From assembly GCF_036287215.1 (NCBI RefSeq), contig NZ_CP142860.1, positions 1,798,001 to 1,862,000 of the forward strand: a DNA stretch of 64,000 nt, in the 5' to 3' direction. The stretch's first letter is position 1. Every line of letters starts with the position of its first letter. Both the position numbers and the translations under genes were made by a program. Below, piece after piece: positions 48,838 through 58,368 of this stretch. The notes beneath the pieces are model-generated. The model had not been told where the DNA came from. It worked only from the letters and a program-made list of their open reading frames with translations, and ran no database searches. The DNA is from Caproiciproducens sp. CPB-2. Its GTDB lineage: Bacteria > Bacillota > Clostridia > Oscillospirales > Acutalibacteraceae.

Positions 48838-49545
48838 TTAAACCCCTCCAAAGCGCCTGTTGCGGCTCGCGTATTCGTTTAATGCGCGATCTAAATCCCT
48901 TGGCTTAAAGTCAGGCCACAAAATATCCATTACAACGTATTCGGCGTAAGCCGACTGCCACAGTAAAAAATTCGAGATACGGCTTTCCCCGCTCGGCCGG
49001 ATAATCAGATCCGGGTCGGGTTGTCCGCCGGTATAGAGCCGCTCGGCAACGGCAGCTTCACTGATCTGTTCAGGGGACAGCCTTCCCTTTTGCACATCCT
49101 CGGCAAGCATTCTGGCCGCGTGTACGATTTCCGCACGCCCGCCGTAATTCATGGCAATGTTCAGGACCATACCGGTGCGCTTTTCCGAAACCTTCTCCGT
49201 TTCACGAATCAGTTTCTGCAGCTCCGGCGGAAAAGCCGACACATCCCCGATAAAACGTACTTTTATGTTCTCATTTAAAAAGTCACGCAGAGCATCTTCA
49301 AGATACTGCTTGAACAGCTTCATTAAAGCCCCGATTTCCTCTTTTGGACGCCGCCAGTTCTCCGTTGAAAAAGCATATACCGTAAGATACTCAATTCCAA
49401 TCGAACTGCAGTAGCGCGTGATTGTCTTGAAGACAGCCGCTCCTACGGTATGGCCGGCGGAACGCGGGAGTCCGCGTTTTTTAGCCCACCGGCCATTTCC
49501 GTCCATAATGATCCCCAGATGCTTTGGAAGATACTGTTGTTCCAT
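48838..49545 (-). CDS. uppS: Undecaprenyl diphosphate synthase
   Basis: 235 residues. It elongates farnesyl diphosphate with isopentenyl units in cis, giving the lipid carrier precursor for cell wall. Signatures are IMDGNGRWAKKRGLPRSAGH (residues 12-31) and DLIIRPSGESRISNFLLWQ near residue 180. It follows frr by 8 bases. Confidence 0.97.
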   Translation of the reverse strand: MEQQYLPKHLGIIMDGNGRWAKKRGLPRSAGHTVGAAVFKTITRYCSSIGIEYLTVYAFSTENWRRPKEEIGALMKLFKQYLEDALRDFLNENIKVRFIGDVSAFPPELQKLIRETEKVSEKRTGMVLNIAMNYGGRAEIVHAARMLAEDVQKGRLSPEQISEAAVAERLYTGGQPDPDLIIRPSGESRISNFLLWQSAYAEYVVMDILWPDFKPRDLDRALNEYASRNRRFGGV

Positions 49546-49553
49546 TTTCTTAC

Positions 49554-50111
49554 CTATATTTCCATAATTTCCTTTTGCTTTTTTTCAAATGCGCCGTCTA
49601 CCTGTTTGCAATATTTATCGGTTAAATCCTGCGTTTTCTTTTCCGCCTGCTTCAGCTCGTCTTCCGTGAGCTCCGAATTTTTCTTCATGCCTTTGAGCTT
49701 TTCCATCGCGTCACGGCGCATATTGCGGATCGCGATCTTGCGCTCCTCGGCCATCTTGCTGATTTCCTTCACCAGGTCGCGGCGTCTTTCCTCCGTAAGC
49801 GGAGGAAATGTAATCCGGATGACCTTGCCGTCGCTCTGAGGATTGATGCCGATGTCCGAGGTCTGAATGGCCTTTTCAATGGCGCGGCATACGGAAATAT
49901 CCCAGGGTTGAATGGTCAGAATCCGCGCTTCGCTTACCGCCACCGCCGCAAGCTGGTTAATAGCGGTCGGCGTGCCGTAATAATCGACTTTTACTTTATC
50001 CAGCACCGCCGGGTTCGCCCTGCCCGCTCTGATGGATGCAAAATCATCAGACAGAGCACTGACACATTTCTTCATATGGTCCTCTGCGCGTTCCAATACT
50101 TCTTTCATCAT
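49554..50111 (-). CDS. frr: Ribosome recycling factor
   Basis: 185 residues. It splits the post-termination ribosome with EF-G. Family motifs are RAGRANPAVLDKVKVDYYGTPT and GKVIRITFPPLTEERRRDLVK. The ATG at 50111 overlaps the pyrH stop (TAATG) with AAGGAGG just upstream; the next codon is also ATG. Confidence 0.97.
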   Translation of the reverse strand: MMKEVLERAEDHMKKCVSALSDDFASIRAGRANPAVLDKVKVDYYGTPTAINQLAAVAVSEARILTIQPWDISVCRAIEKAIQTSDIGINPQSDGKVIRITFPPLTEERRRDLVKEISKMAEERKIAIRNMRRDAMEKLKGMKKNSELTEDELKQAEKKTQDLTDKYCKQVDGAFEKKQKEIMEI

Positions 50112-50821
50112 TAGTCCTCCTTCACAAGTGTTCCGATCGATTCCCCGCAAACGGCTTTGATAATATTATCCGGCTCGCCGATGCTGAAAACAAGAATCGG
50201 AATTTTATTATCTTTGCATAGTGAAGCAGCCGTGCTGTCCATCACCTGCAGGTTTCGGTTGAGTACGTCCATAAAGGACAGGGTGTCAAATTTTACGGCG
50301 TCCGGATTCTTTTTGGGGTCGCTGTCATAAACGCCGTCAACCATGGTGGCTTTTAAAATAATGTCTGCGTCAATTTCGGCTGCCCGCAGCGCCGCCGCCG
50401 TATCGGTTGAGAAGAACGGGTTTCCGGTACCGCAGCCAAATACGACGACTCTTCCCTTTTCCAGATGCCGTACGGCGCGGTTGCGGATGTAGGGTTCGGC
50501 AATTTGCTGCATCGCAATCGCGGTCTGCACACGGACCTGAACGCCGAGCTGTTCCAACGCGTCGGCCACGCCAAGCGCGTTGATGGTGGTGGCGAGCATT
50601 CCCATATGATCCGCGCGGGTCCTGTCCATTTTTCCGCTGCTGCGGCCGCGCCAGAAATTGCCGCCGCCAACAACGATTCCGATCTGAACCCCCATATCCG
50701 CACATTTTTTGATCGGTCCGCAGATTTTCAGCACCGTGTCAAAATCAATTCCGTGGGTCTCGCTGCCCGCGAGAGATTCGCCGCTCAGCTTGAGAAGAAT
50801 TCTGTTATATTTAGGTTGCAA
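50111..50821 (-). CDS. pyrH: UMP kinase
   Basis: 236 residues. It phosphorylates UMP to UDP. Motifs are [13 protein letters not shown] at the N-terminus, GGGNFWRGR near residue 55 and [16 protein letters not shown]. The TTG at 50821 has AGGGGTG upstream and gives the usual [15 protein letters not shown] start; an ATG seven codons earlier lacks a site. It has its own promoter, separating it from tsf. Confidence 0.96.
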   Translation of the reverse strand: MQPKYNRILLKLSGESLAGSETHGIDFDTVLKICGPIKKCADMGVQIGIVVGGGNFWRGRSSGKMDRTRADHMGMLATTINALGVADALEQLGVQVRVQTAIAMQQIAEPYIRNRAVRHLEKGRVVVFGCGTGNPFFSTDTAAALRAAEIDADIILKATMVDGVYDSDPKKNPDAVKFDTLSFMDVLNRNLQVMDSTAASLCKDNKIPILVFSIGEPDNIIKAVCGESIGTLVKED

Positions 50822-50845
50822 ATAAAACACCCCTGTTTTCATTTT

Positions 50846-50874
50846 ATATTATTCTACAATAAGCATTGTGTAAA
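50846..50874 (-). promoter_or_regulatory. Promoter of pyrH-frr-uppS-cdsA-dxr-rseP-ispG-polC
   Basis: Minus strand: -35 TTTACA (50874-50869), 17 bp, -10 TAATAT (50851-50846). A second TTGACA further upstream may mark another start. Confidence 0.55.
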
Positions 50875-50961
50875 GTAAAGGCTTTCATAACTAAATATAG
50901 TTATTATTGTCAAGTTTTATAATTTAGAAACATTTCTCCGAAAGCGGTAACAGGAGGAAGG

Positions 50962-50996
50962 CATAAAAATAGCGCAGGATTGTTTTCCTGCGCTAT
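50962..50996 (-). terminator. Terminator of rpsB-tsf
   Basis: Stem ATAGCGCAGGA/TCCTGCGCTAT (50969-50979 with 50986-50996), followed by TTTTTATG on the minus strand, 15 bases after the tsf stop. Confidence 0.88.
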
Positions 50997-51010
50997 TCCT
51001 CAGTGAATTC

Positions 51011-51925
51011 TTACTTAACCATGCTGGCGATTTCTTCTGCAAAATTATCCTCGCGCTTCTCAAGGCCTTCGCCCTTTTCAAAGCGGACATAATCTACAAT
51101 CGAAATGGAGCCGCCAAGCTCTTTTGCGGTAGCCTCCGTGTACTGCTGCACGGAAAGATCGCCGTCTTTGACATAGGCCTGATCCAAAAGGCAGATTTCC
51201 TTAAAGAACTTTCCAAGTCTTCCGGTAACAATCTTATCAGCAATTGCAGCAGGTTTGCCATCGTTGATAATCTGCTCTTTCAGAATGGTCTTCTCATGTT
51301 CAACAACATCGGCGGGAACCGATTTCTGATCGAGGTACTGCGGGCTGATGGCCGCAATCTGCATGGCGATATTCTTCGCGTACTCCTTAAACTCTTCCTT
51401 GGCCGCAATTTCCGCGGAAGTATCGAATTTAACAAGAACGCCGATTTTTCCGGCTGCATGGATATAGGCTGCAACCACGCCTTCAAAACGCTTGAAACGA
51501 CGAATCTTAATGTTCTCACCGATGGTCAGGATCTTATCCTTGAGCATCGCGTCGACCGTCTGATCCGAACCGCTTGCTTTGCACTGAAGCAAAGCCTCCA
51601 CATCGGCAGGATTGGACTCGATGACCGTATCCGCACAGACCTTTACGAAGTGCTGGAAATCCGCATTCTTCGCAACAAAGTCGGTTTCGGCGTTGACCTC
51701 GATGTCCACACCGACGGTTCCTTCCTCATTCAGGCATGCAAAAGCAACGCCTTCGGCTGCAATACGACCCGCCTTTTTCGTAGCGGCCGCAAGGCCTTTC
51801 TCTCTTAAAAAGTCGATCGCGGCATCCATGTCTCCATTGGATGCTTCCAGCGCTTTTTTGCAGTCCATCATCCCGCAGCCGGTCTTCTCACGAAGCGCTG
51901 CAACATCTTTAGCTGTAAAAGCCAT
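51011..51925 (-). CDS. tsf: Translation elongation factor Ts
   Basis: 304 residues. It recycles EF-Tu by nucleotide exchange. The N-terminal module (LREKTGCGMMDCKKALEAS) and the TDFVAKN motif near residue 80 are intact. It follows rpsB as in nearly all bacteria and is ended by a terminator, so pyrH downstream depends on its own promoter. Confidence 0.97.
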   Translation of the reverse strand: MAFTAKDVAALREKTGCGMMDCKKALEASNGDMDAAIDFLREKGLAAATKKAGRIAAEGVAFACLNEEGTVGVDIEVNAETDFVAKNADFQHFVKVCADTVIESNPADVEALLQCKASGSDQTVDAMLKDKILTIGENIKIRRFKRFEGVVAAYIHAAGKIGVLVKFDTSAEIAAKEEFKEYAKNIAMQIAAISPQYLDQKSVPADVVEHEKTILKEQIINDGKPAAIADKIVTGRLGKFFKEICLLDQAYVKDGDLSVQQYTEATAKELGGSISIVDYVRFEKGEGLEKREDNFAEEIASMVK

Positions 51926-51980
51926 TCTGTTTCCTCCGCTCTTAATATTCGTTTTATTTATTATCTGCGCATATTACCGA

Positions 51981-52727
51981 TTATTCCGCGGCTTCTGCTT
52001 CATTCACTTTTTCTTCTTCCGCTTCGGCGGCAGCGGCGCCCATCTGGCCTTCCTTGCCTTCGACGATTGCGTTTGCGACGGTTGCGGAAATCAGCTTGAC
52101 GGCACGGATCGCATCGTCGTTGCCGGGAATAACATAATCGATTTCATCCGGATCACAGTTGGTGTCGACAATCGCGACAATCGGGATGCCGAGCTTTTTG
52201 GCTTCCGCTACGGCGATTCTCTCTTTGCGCGGGTCAACGATAAACAGTGCGCCGGGAATTTGTTTCATATCCTTGATGCCGCCCAGGAATTTCTCGAGCT
52301 TTTCAATCTCAAGGCGAAGCTTAATGACTTCTTTTTTCGGCAGAAGATCAAAGGTGCCGTCTTCTTCCATGGTCTTGAGCTGGTTCAAGCGGTCGATTCT
52401 GCGGCGGATCGTACGGAAGTTGGTCAGCATGCCGCCCAACCAGCGCGCGTTGACAAAATAAGCGCCTGCGCGTTCCGCTTCGTCCTTCACGGAATCCTGA
52501 GCCTGCTTTTTGGTGCCGACAAACAGTACGGATTTGCCTTCAGCGGAAAGGCTGCGGACAAAGCTGTAAGCGTCCTCCAGCTTCTTGACGGTTTTCTGCA
52601 GGTCGATGATGTAGATGCCGTTGCGTTCCGTAAAGATATACGGAGCCATTTTCGGGTTCCATCTTCTGGTCTGGTGACCGAAGTGAACACCGGCCTCCAA
52701 AAGTTGTTTCATTGATACTACTGACAT
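51981..52727 (-). CDS. rpsB: Ribosomal protein S2
   Basis: 248 residues. A small-subunit protein at the head-body junction. Motifs: [28 protein letters not shown] and [10 protein letters not shown]. The C-terminus is an acidic, alanine-rich extension ([14 protein letters not shown]). An ATG with AAGGAGG begins it, after a leader of about 100 bases. Confidence 0.97.
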   Translation of the reverse strand: MSVVSMKQLLEAGVHFGHQTRRWNPKMAPYIFTERNGIYIIDLQKTVKKLEDAYSFVRSLSAEGKSVLFVGTKKQAQDSVKDEAERAGAYFVNARWLGGMLTNFRTIRRRIDRLNQLKTMEEDGTFDLLPKKEVIKLRLEIEKLEKFLGGIKDMKQIPGALFIVDPRKERIAVAEAKKLGIPIVAIVDTNCDPDEIDYVIPGNDDAIRAVKLISATVANAIVEGKEGQMGAAAAEAEEEKVNEAEAAE

Positions 52728-52835
52728 AATAATCCTCCTTGGTTTTTCCTCCGTCCCGCTTTAACAGACGCAACACCCGGAAGCCGGGCACCAAATCGTC
52801 ATAGCAGAGACGTGTGTTTTTTTATTGCGCGGCTA

Positions 52836-52864
52836 ATTATAGCATATAAAAGAATAAAATTCAA
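52836..52864 (-). promoter_or_regulatory. Promoter of rpsB-tsf, followed by a roughly 100-base leader
   Basis: Minus strand: -35 TTGAAT (52864-52859), 17 bp, -10 TATAAT (52841-52836). The leader (about 52830-52728) contains a GC-rich hairpin CCCGG/CCGGG and could be a site for S2 autoregulation; this is inferred. Confidence 0.65.
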
Positions 52865-52871
52865 GAGTTTT

Positions 52872-53162
52872 TCAGTTGCCAAAGAATCCGCCAAACCCGC
52901 GCCCTCTTTTTTTCGTTCGGCAATAGTTATTATACGTCACCAAAATAGTATCGTCCCCTATTACCTGAATATCCTGCCATTTAATAATAATATCGTCCTC
53001 CCTGCCCAGCAGTCCGAAGCAGCGCAGGCGGCCGTAAATTACAATGGCAATCACTCTGGCGTCCGCGGTGTCTATTTCCACATCACAGACACATCCTATC
53101 CGGGTCCCGTCCTTTACATTGATGACTTCTTTATGGCGCATATCAATGATCCGGCAATTCAC
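52872..53162 (-). CDS. ylmC: YlmC/YmxH family PRC-barrel sporulation protein
   Basis: 96 residues. A single PRC-barrel domain (EVINVKDGTRIGCVCDVEIDTADARVIAIVIYG) is followed by a short basic C-terminus (KKRGRGFGGFFGN). Members are linked to sporulation and are often found near sigG, which lies 3 kb away here. Molecular function is unknown. Confidence 0.85.
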   Translation of the reverse strand: MNCRIIDMRHKEVINVKDGTRIGCVCDVEIDTADARVIAIVIYGRLRCFGLLGREDDIIIKWQDIQVIGDDTILVTYNNYCRTKKRGRGFGGFFGN

Positions 53163-53214
53163 GCTTCCACCTCCCCTACAGATATATGCCGAACTTTGTT
53201 ATATAATTAATTAA

Positions 53215-53243
53215 TTGATTAATTAAAAAGAAAATGGTATAAT
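53215..53243 (+). promoter_or_regulatory. Promoter of ppa
   Basis: -35 TTGATT (53215-53220), 17 bp, -10 TATAAT (53238-53243), 28 bases before the start codon. Confidence 0.7.
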
Positions 53244-53270
53244 TATCCGAGAAAAAATCAGGAGGCTATT

Positions 53271-53801
53271 ATGAATATTTGGCATGATATCTCACCAAAA
53301 AGAATTAAGACAGAAGACTTTTGTGCCGTCATAGAAATTCCAAAGGGCTGTAAAATCAAATATGAGCTCGACAAGGAAACCGGTTTGCTGCTGATGGACC
53401 GGATTCTTTACACTTCCACTCATTATCCCGCGAACTACGGCTTTATTCCCCGTACTTACGCCAGCGATAATGACCCTCTTGACGTACTTGTCCTCTGTTC
53501 CGAGGATATCCGTCCGCTTTCCCTGGTGCGGTGTTATGCCATCGGCGTAATTATTATGGTGGACAACGGGATGAAAGACGAGAAAATCATCGCGATTCCG
53601 TTTAACGACCCCACCTATAACGGCTACCGTGACATTAAGGAGCTGCCGAAACATATTTTTGACGAAATGTCCCATTTCTTTTCCGTTTACAAACAGCTGG
53701 AGGGAAAAGTGACGGCAATCGACGAAGTCAAAGGGCCCGAAGATGCCAAGGAAATCATTCAGAGCTCCATTGACAGCTACATCGAAAAATTCTGCAAATA
53801 A
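53271..53801 (+). CDS. ppa: Inorganic pyrophosphatase, soluble family I
   Basis: 176 residues. It hydrolyses pyrophosphate. The signature DNDPLD at residues 66-71 carries the metal-binding aspartates. Further active-site residues are in EIPKGCKIKYE and HYPANYGFIPRTYA. The ATG has AGGAGG upstream. Monocistronic with its own promoter and terminator. Confidence 0.96.
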   Translation: MNIWHDISPKRIKTEDFCAVIEIPKGCKIKYELDKETGLLLMDRILYTSTHYPANYGFIPRTYASDNDPLDVLVLCSEDIRPLSLVRCYAIGVIIMVDNGMKDEKIIAIPFNDPTYNGYRDIKELPKHIFDEMSHFFSVYKQLEGKVTAIDEVKGPEDAKEIIQSSIDSYIEKFCK

Positions 53802-53814
53802 TTCCCGCTGATCC

Positions 53815-53847
53815 AAAATCCCCTGTGAAATTCACAGGGGATTTTTT
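53815..53847. terminator. Terminator shared by ppa and the GT39 gene
   Basis: Perfect 12-bp stem ATCCCCTGTGAA/TTCACAGGGGAT (53818-53829 with 53831-53842) followed by TTTTT on plus and TTTTGG on minus. Confidence 0.9.
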
Positions 53848-53873
53848 GCGCCGCAATCGATCAAAGAAAACCG

Positions 53874-56003
53874 TTACGACTGAAACAGATATAAAGTGCC
53901 GCCCTGGCCGCCCATTTGGCCGACATTGCTTGTATTGGAGCTGTATTCGCCGGAATCCACCAACACCGCGTTTTCTTTTACATAAGACTCAATATCGGAA
54001 CCGGAACCGCCGAAGCTTCCATTCAACAGGAAATAAGTGATTTTTCCCTGAGCGACAAACGTTTTCAGCTGATCGACCGTAAGGGAATTGTCCGAACCCA
54101 GGAACCCTCCGTAAGCATAGCAGGGCAGGCCGGTGTCAATGATGAACTGCGCTACGCTGCTGGAACGCTGTGCGGTAACAAGAAAGCTGCCCTCTTTATA
54201 ATTTTTCACCAGATAAGCTTCCAAAGAGGCGCTCTGCGCGCTGCCGTTGTCCGACGGCATACCGGTTCCATTCCCCTGTCCGCTTTGCACCAGCTCCGGA
54301 CCGGCGTACGGCATTGTGGAATTCGTTACGCCCATGACCGGCGTAAGCGCCCAGTAAAAAGGAGCCGCCACTGAGGACAGGACAAGCACCGTCAGAGAAA
54401 CCGCGAGAACGCCGCGCTTATGTCTGACACAATAAACAGCGAACAGGAGGATTCCAATGCCCGCCGCGGCAAGCATAACGGGAAACAGCCATGTCTTCAG
54501 TTCGGAATACCGCAAAACACAGACAATCTGCAGAGCAAGATTGAGAAGGAACGCAGCCAGCAGAAGCACGGGACGAAGATACTCCATTTTTTTCTCCCGT
54601 CTGTGCTTCAGCCCGTTGTAGATGGTAACAATTCCGATGCCGCTCAGGACGGCAATGGCGGGCGCCATCATGCAGAGATAATACCGGTGATAGAATCCGG
54701 CAAAGCTGAAGAAAACCGCCATGGTAATCAGCCACAAAGACCAGAATACAAAAGCACCCTGACGCTCATTTTTTCTTCTGAAGTTCCATTTGTTCACGCA
54801 GAGCAGCATGCTGCAAAGGGCGAACAGCAGGAACCAGGAACCCTGCCCGTATAAATTTGACGTCCACAGCCGCAGAGGGGACGCATTCCCGATTTCAGAA
54901 CCGCCCATCCCATTCGCACCCATATTTCGGCCGCCGTCCTGGCGGTCTCCGCGGCCGTCCGCACCGCCGTCAGGCATGTTCCGCCCGCTTTCATCGGCAC
55001 CGTCGGACGTGCCCTGCCCGTTCCCATCTGCATTGCCGCCGGGCATTCCCTGTCCGCTTCCATTCGCGTTACCGTCCGGCACGCCCTGCCCGTAACCGTC
55101 GGGAGGCGTCCCGTTTCCGTCATCATTCGTTTGTGGTGCCGAACCGGAAGCATCCCTGTCGGATGAACGGCCAAAGCCGCCTCCCATTCCGCCGCCCATG
55201 CTTTGTCCAAACAGCCTTTCCGTGCCGTTATGGCCGAAAATCAGTTCGATCATGGAATTGCTGCTGGTGCTGTCCACGTAAGGCCGGTTTCCAGCGGGGT
55301 AAAATTCCACGGCAAGCACCCATGCGAAAGAGACTCCCAGAACAATGACCATACTCAAAATCCCGGCAAGAATCCGTTTTCCAATTTTTTCTTTTGCAAA
55401 AAACAGATAAGTCAGGGCAACGGCGGGCAAAATCATGTATGCCTGCAGCATTTTAATATTAAAGCCCAATCCGACAAACAGCGCCGCGAGAAACAGATAT
55501 TTCCATCTTCCGCTGTCGATCGAGCGAAAAAGAAACCACGCCGCTGCCAGCAATACAAAAATCAGCTGCATATCCATCGTATTGTTGCGCGATGCGACAA
55601 CGACGACCGGGGTTATGGCAAAAAGCAGGGCCGAAACAAGCCCGGCGGGCCGCCCGAAATACCGGGCGGTCAAAATGTAAATCATCACGGTGGAGGCCGC
55701 GCCCGCCAAAGCCTGCGGGAGCAGCATGGCCCAGCCGTGATAGCCGAAAATAAGTACGGAAATCGCCTGCGTCCACAAGCCGAGCGGGGGCTTATCCACA
55801 GAAACCATTCCGGCGGGATCAAATGAAACAAAGAAGAAATTTTTAAAGCTCAGCGTCATGCTTTTTACACACGCCGCGTAATATTCGTTTCCGGTTCCGT
55901 AGTTGGAAATCGCGTAGAAGTTTAAGGTAAACGACAGCGCCGCAATCAATATCAGCGCGGGGATATAAGGTTTTTTTCTGAACTTCACAATGATGGGCTG
56001 CAT
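53874..56003 (-). CDS. GT39-type membrane glycosyltransferase with a Gly/Asn/Asp-rich insert
   Basis: 709 residues. The N-terminus has a membrane helix and first outer loop (TGNEYYAACVKSMTLSFKNFFF, VDKPPLGLW) typical of the PMT/ArnT GT-C superfamily, and about twelve membrane segments follow. Residues about 267-373 form a low-complexity, outward-facing insert with three 12-residue repeats starting GQG (305-340). Members use polyprenyl-phosphate sugars to modify surface polymers or proteins; the acceptor is unknown. The ATG has GGAGGACC upstream. It lies between ppa and sigG. Confidence 0.85.
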   Translation of the reverse strand: MQPIIVKFRKKPYIPALILIAALSFTLNFYAISNYGTGNEYYAACVKSMTLSFKNFFFVSFDPAGMVSVDKPPLGLWTQAISVLIFGYHGWAMLLPQALAGAASTVMIYILTARYFGRPAGLVSALLFAITPVVVVASRNNTMDMQLIFVLLAAAWFLFRSIDSGRWKYLFLAALFVGLGFNIKMLQAYMILPAVALTYLFFAKEKIGKRILAGILSMVIVLGVSFAWVLAVEFYPAGNRPYVDSTSSNSMIELIFGHNGTERLFGQSMGGGMGGGFGRSSDRDASGSAPQTNDDGNGTPPDGYGQGVPDGNANGSGQGMPGGNADGNGQGTSDGADESGRNMPDGGADGRGDRQDGGRNMGANGMGGSEIGNASPLRLWTSNLYGQGSWFLLFALCSMLLCVNKWNFRRKNERQGAFVFWSLWLITMAVFFSFAGFYHRYYLCMMAPAIAVLSGIGIVTIYNGLKHRREKKMEYLRPVLLLAAFLLNLALQIVCVLRYSELKTWLFPVMLAAAGIGILLFAVYCVRHKRGVLAVSLTVLVLSSVAAPFYWALTPVMGVTNSTMPYAGPELVQSGQGNGTGMPSDNGSAQSASLEAYLVKNYKEGSFLVTAQRSSSVAQFIIDTGLPCYAYGGFLGSDNSLTVDQLKTFVAQGKITYFLLNGSFGGSGSDIESYVKENAVLVDSGEYSSNTSNVGQMGGQGGTLYLFQS

Positions 56004-56091
56004 AGAAGGTCCTCCGATTCCTTACAATCTATTACAGCGCCCAGTATAATTGCTGATTGTGAAGTTGACGTGACGGGAAAGGAAACAACAG

Positions 56092-56862
56092 CTAAATGTC
56101 TTTCTTGATCTTATCCAGCGCGGCCTTTTCCAGCCTGGAAACCTGCGCCTGACTGATTCCGATCTCCGAAGCAACCTCCATCTGTGTTTTTCCCTGGAAA
56201 AAGCGCATGGAAAGAATCCGCTTTTCCCTGCTGTTCAAATCGCGGATCGCTTCCTTCAGCGCGATTTCGTCCAGCCAGTTGGAATCGTCGTTGTTGTCGC
56301 CCACCTGATCCATCACATAAATGGTGTCGCCGCCGTCTGAAAAAACCGGCTCAAAAAGCGAAACCGGTTCCACAATGGATTCCAGCGCAAGCACCACATC
56401 CTCCCTCGGCAGGTTCAATTCTTTTGCTATTTCATCAATGCTGGGCTCGCGGTTGTTTTCAGCCGTCATTCTTTCTTTCGCCTGCATGGCCTTATACGCG
56501 GTGTCACGCAGCGACCGGCTGACACGTATGGAATTGTTATCCCTCAGATAACGCCGGATTTCTCCAATGATCATGGGCACCCCATAGGTGCTGAAACGGA
56601 CGCCCTGATTGATGTCAAAGTGGTCGATCGCCTTGATCAGGCCGATGCAGCCCACCTGAAAAAGATCGTCAAGATTTTCCCCGCGGTTTGTAAAGCGCTG
56701 AATGACGCTTAAAACAAGACGCAGGTTCCCGTTAATGAGTTCGTCGCGGGCTTTCATATCCCCTTCTTTCACCCGGCGCAACAGCTGCATTTTTTCCTTT
56801 TCGGTAAGTACTTTTAATTTCGAAGTATTGACTCCGCAGATTTCGACTTTATTGTACTGCAT
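56092..56862 (-). CDS. sigG: Sporulation sigma factor SigG
   Basis: 256 residues. The N-terminus MQYNKVEICGVNTSKLKVL is the SigG hallmark. Region 2 (ELINGNLRLVLSVIQRF, DLFQVGCIGLIKAIDHFD, GVRFSTYGVPMIIGEIRRYLRD), region 3 and region 4 with the helix-turn-helix (TQMEVASEIGISQAQVSRLEK) are complete. It directs late forespore genes. sigE is 2 kb away rather than adjacent. No confident SigF/SigG-type promoter was found upstream. Confidence 0.96.
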   Translation of the reverse strand: MQYNKVEICGVNTSKLKVLTEKEKMQLLRRVKEGDMKARDELINGNLRLVLSVIQRFTNRGENLDDLFQVGCIGLIKAIDHFDINQGVRFSTYGVPMIIGEIRRYLRDNNSIRVSRSLRDTAYKAMQAKERMTAENNREPSIDEIAKELNLPREDVVLALESIVEPVSLFEPVFSDGGDTIYVMDQVGDNNDDSNWLDEIALKEAIRDLNSREKRILSMRFFQGKTQMEVASEIGISQAQVSRLEKAALDKIKKDI

Positions 56863-57045
56863 GCCGTTCCCTCATTTCCATGGAATAACTTACTACCATT
56901 ATTACCATGGGCGGAGTGATTCATGCGGAGCCGGCAGTAAAAATATTATGGGGAAAGGGAATTGCTTTTCCGTTATAAAGTCGTATATACTATAATCAAT
57001 CCGTATCCTGTAAAAACAGGAAATAAGAGCAAGCGAGGCGGAGCC

Positions 57046-58368
57046 ATGCAAATTCAGATATCGCCGCAGGTTGAAACGGTTCTTCAAAAACTGACGGCTT
57101 CCGGCTTTGAGGCCTATGTTGTCGGCGGCTGTGTGCGGGATTCCATCCTCGGGCTGGAGCCAAACGACTGGGATGTGACCACCTCCGCCCCGCCCGAGGA
57201 AACGGAACGCATTTTCAGCAGCTATCCGTGCGCAAAAACCGGAATTCAGCACGGAACCCTTTCGGTGCTGATCGATCATCGGCCCGTGGAAGTGACCACC
57301 TTCCGGGTGGACGGACAGTATTCCGACAACCGGCATCCGGACAGCGTCCGCTTTACCCGCAGCTTAAAAGATGATTTATCGCGCAGGGATTTTACCGTCA
57401 ACGCCCTGGCCTATTCGCACGCCGACGGCGTAATCGACTGCTTTGGCGGGATGGATGACCTGAAAAACCGAATCATCCGATGCGTCGGAACCCCCGGCCT
57501 GCGTTTTCAGGAGGACGGGCTCAGAATTTTGCGGGCGCTTCGCTTTTCTTCCGTGCTGGGATTTTCCCCGGAGCCAAACACCTCGGCCGCCATTCTGTCC
57601 AATTGCGGGCTGCTCCAACAAATCGCCCGGGAGCGCATTCAGTCGGAGCTGACCAGGCTCCTTTGCGGAAACCCGTCCGAGGTACTTCGAAAATACCGCA
57701 CCGTGCTGGAGCAGATCCTTCCGGAATTTTGCTTCATGACTCAATTGGACGAATGGGAACACACGCTGAAAGCCGTTTCAAAGGTAGAAGCAACACCCGT
57801 TTTACGGCTGACTATGCTTTTATATCATATCCGACAATCTGCCCCGTCTGAACAAAGCCGAAACGAAAAAGAATCCTTTGACGGTTCCTGCAGCCAAAAC
57901 GCCGAAGCTGTCAAGGCAATTCTTTTACGGCTCCGGTATGACAGAGATACGGTGAAAACTGTTTCCGAACTAACGGCGCTTCAACGGTTTCCTCTTCCCG
58001 CGGACGAAAGAAGCCTGCTGAAGCTTCTCCATCAGTACGGCAAAAAAACGCTGAGTTTGCTTTTCAAAGTGCGGGACGCGGATCTGCGGGCGCAAAACCC
58101 GCCCGACACCCGTGGACTGGAAGGACTGAAAAAAGCGGAAGCGATATTCCGAAGCATTTTCACACGGGGATTATGCTACTCTCTGAAGGGTTTACAGATC
58201 AAAGGCTCGGATTTATTATCGATCGGCATTTCTGAAGGGACCGAAATCGGCAGGATGCTTTCCCAGCTTTTAAACGCGGTGATGGACGGCAAATGCTTAA
58301 ACCGGCGGGAAGCGCTTCTGAAATACGCATTGCAGTTAAAGGATGAATACCATGGTGGAAACAGTTGA
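57046..58368 (+). CDS. cca: CCA-adding tRNA nucleotidyltransferase
   Basis: 440 residues. It builds or repairs the CCA 3' end of tRNA. The class II nucleotidyltransferase head holds VVGGCVRDSILGLEPNDWDVT, with the catalytic DWD, then RRDFTVNALAY and the nucleotide-selecting region near EDGLRILRALRFS. A start ATG with GAGGCGGAG upstream was chosen; a frame opening 84 bases earlier lacks a site. It overlaps the next gene by 17 bases. Confidence 0.93.
   Translation: MQIQISPQVETVLQKLTASGFEAYVVGGCVRDSILGLEPNDWDVTTSAPPEETERIFSSYPCAKTGIQHGTLSVLIDHRPVEVTTFRVDGQYSDNRHPDSVRFTRSLKDDLSRRDFTVNALAYSHADGVIDCFGGMDDLKNRIIRCVGTPGLRFQEDGLRILRALRFSSVLGFSPEPNTSAAILSNCGLLQQIARERIQSELTRLLCGNPSEVLRKYRTVLEQILPEFCFMTQLDEWEHTLKAVSKVEATPVLRLTMLLYHIRQSAPSEQSRNEKESFDGSCSQNAEAVKAILLRLRYDRDTVKTVSELTALQRFPLPADERSLLKLLHQYGKKTLSLLFKVRDADLRAQNPPDTRGLEGLKKAEAIFRSIFTRGLCYSLKGLQIKGSDLLSIGISEGTEIGRMLSQLLNAVMDGKCLNRREALLKYALQLKDEYHGGNS

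Noticed and set aside
56937..56950. CATAATA upstream of sigG as a SigF/SigG -10
   Set aside because: No matching -35 (GHATR-like) lies 17-18 bp upstream, so the motif alone is not enough in AT-rich DNA.
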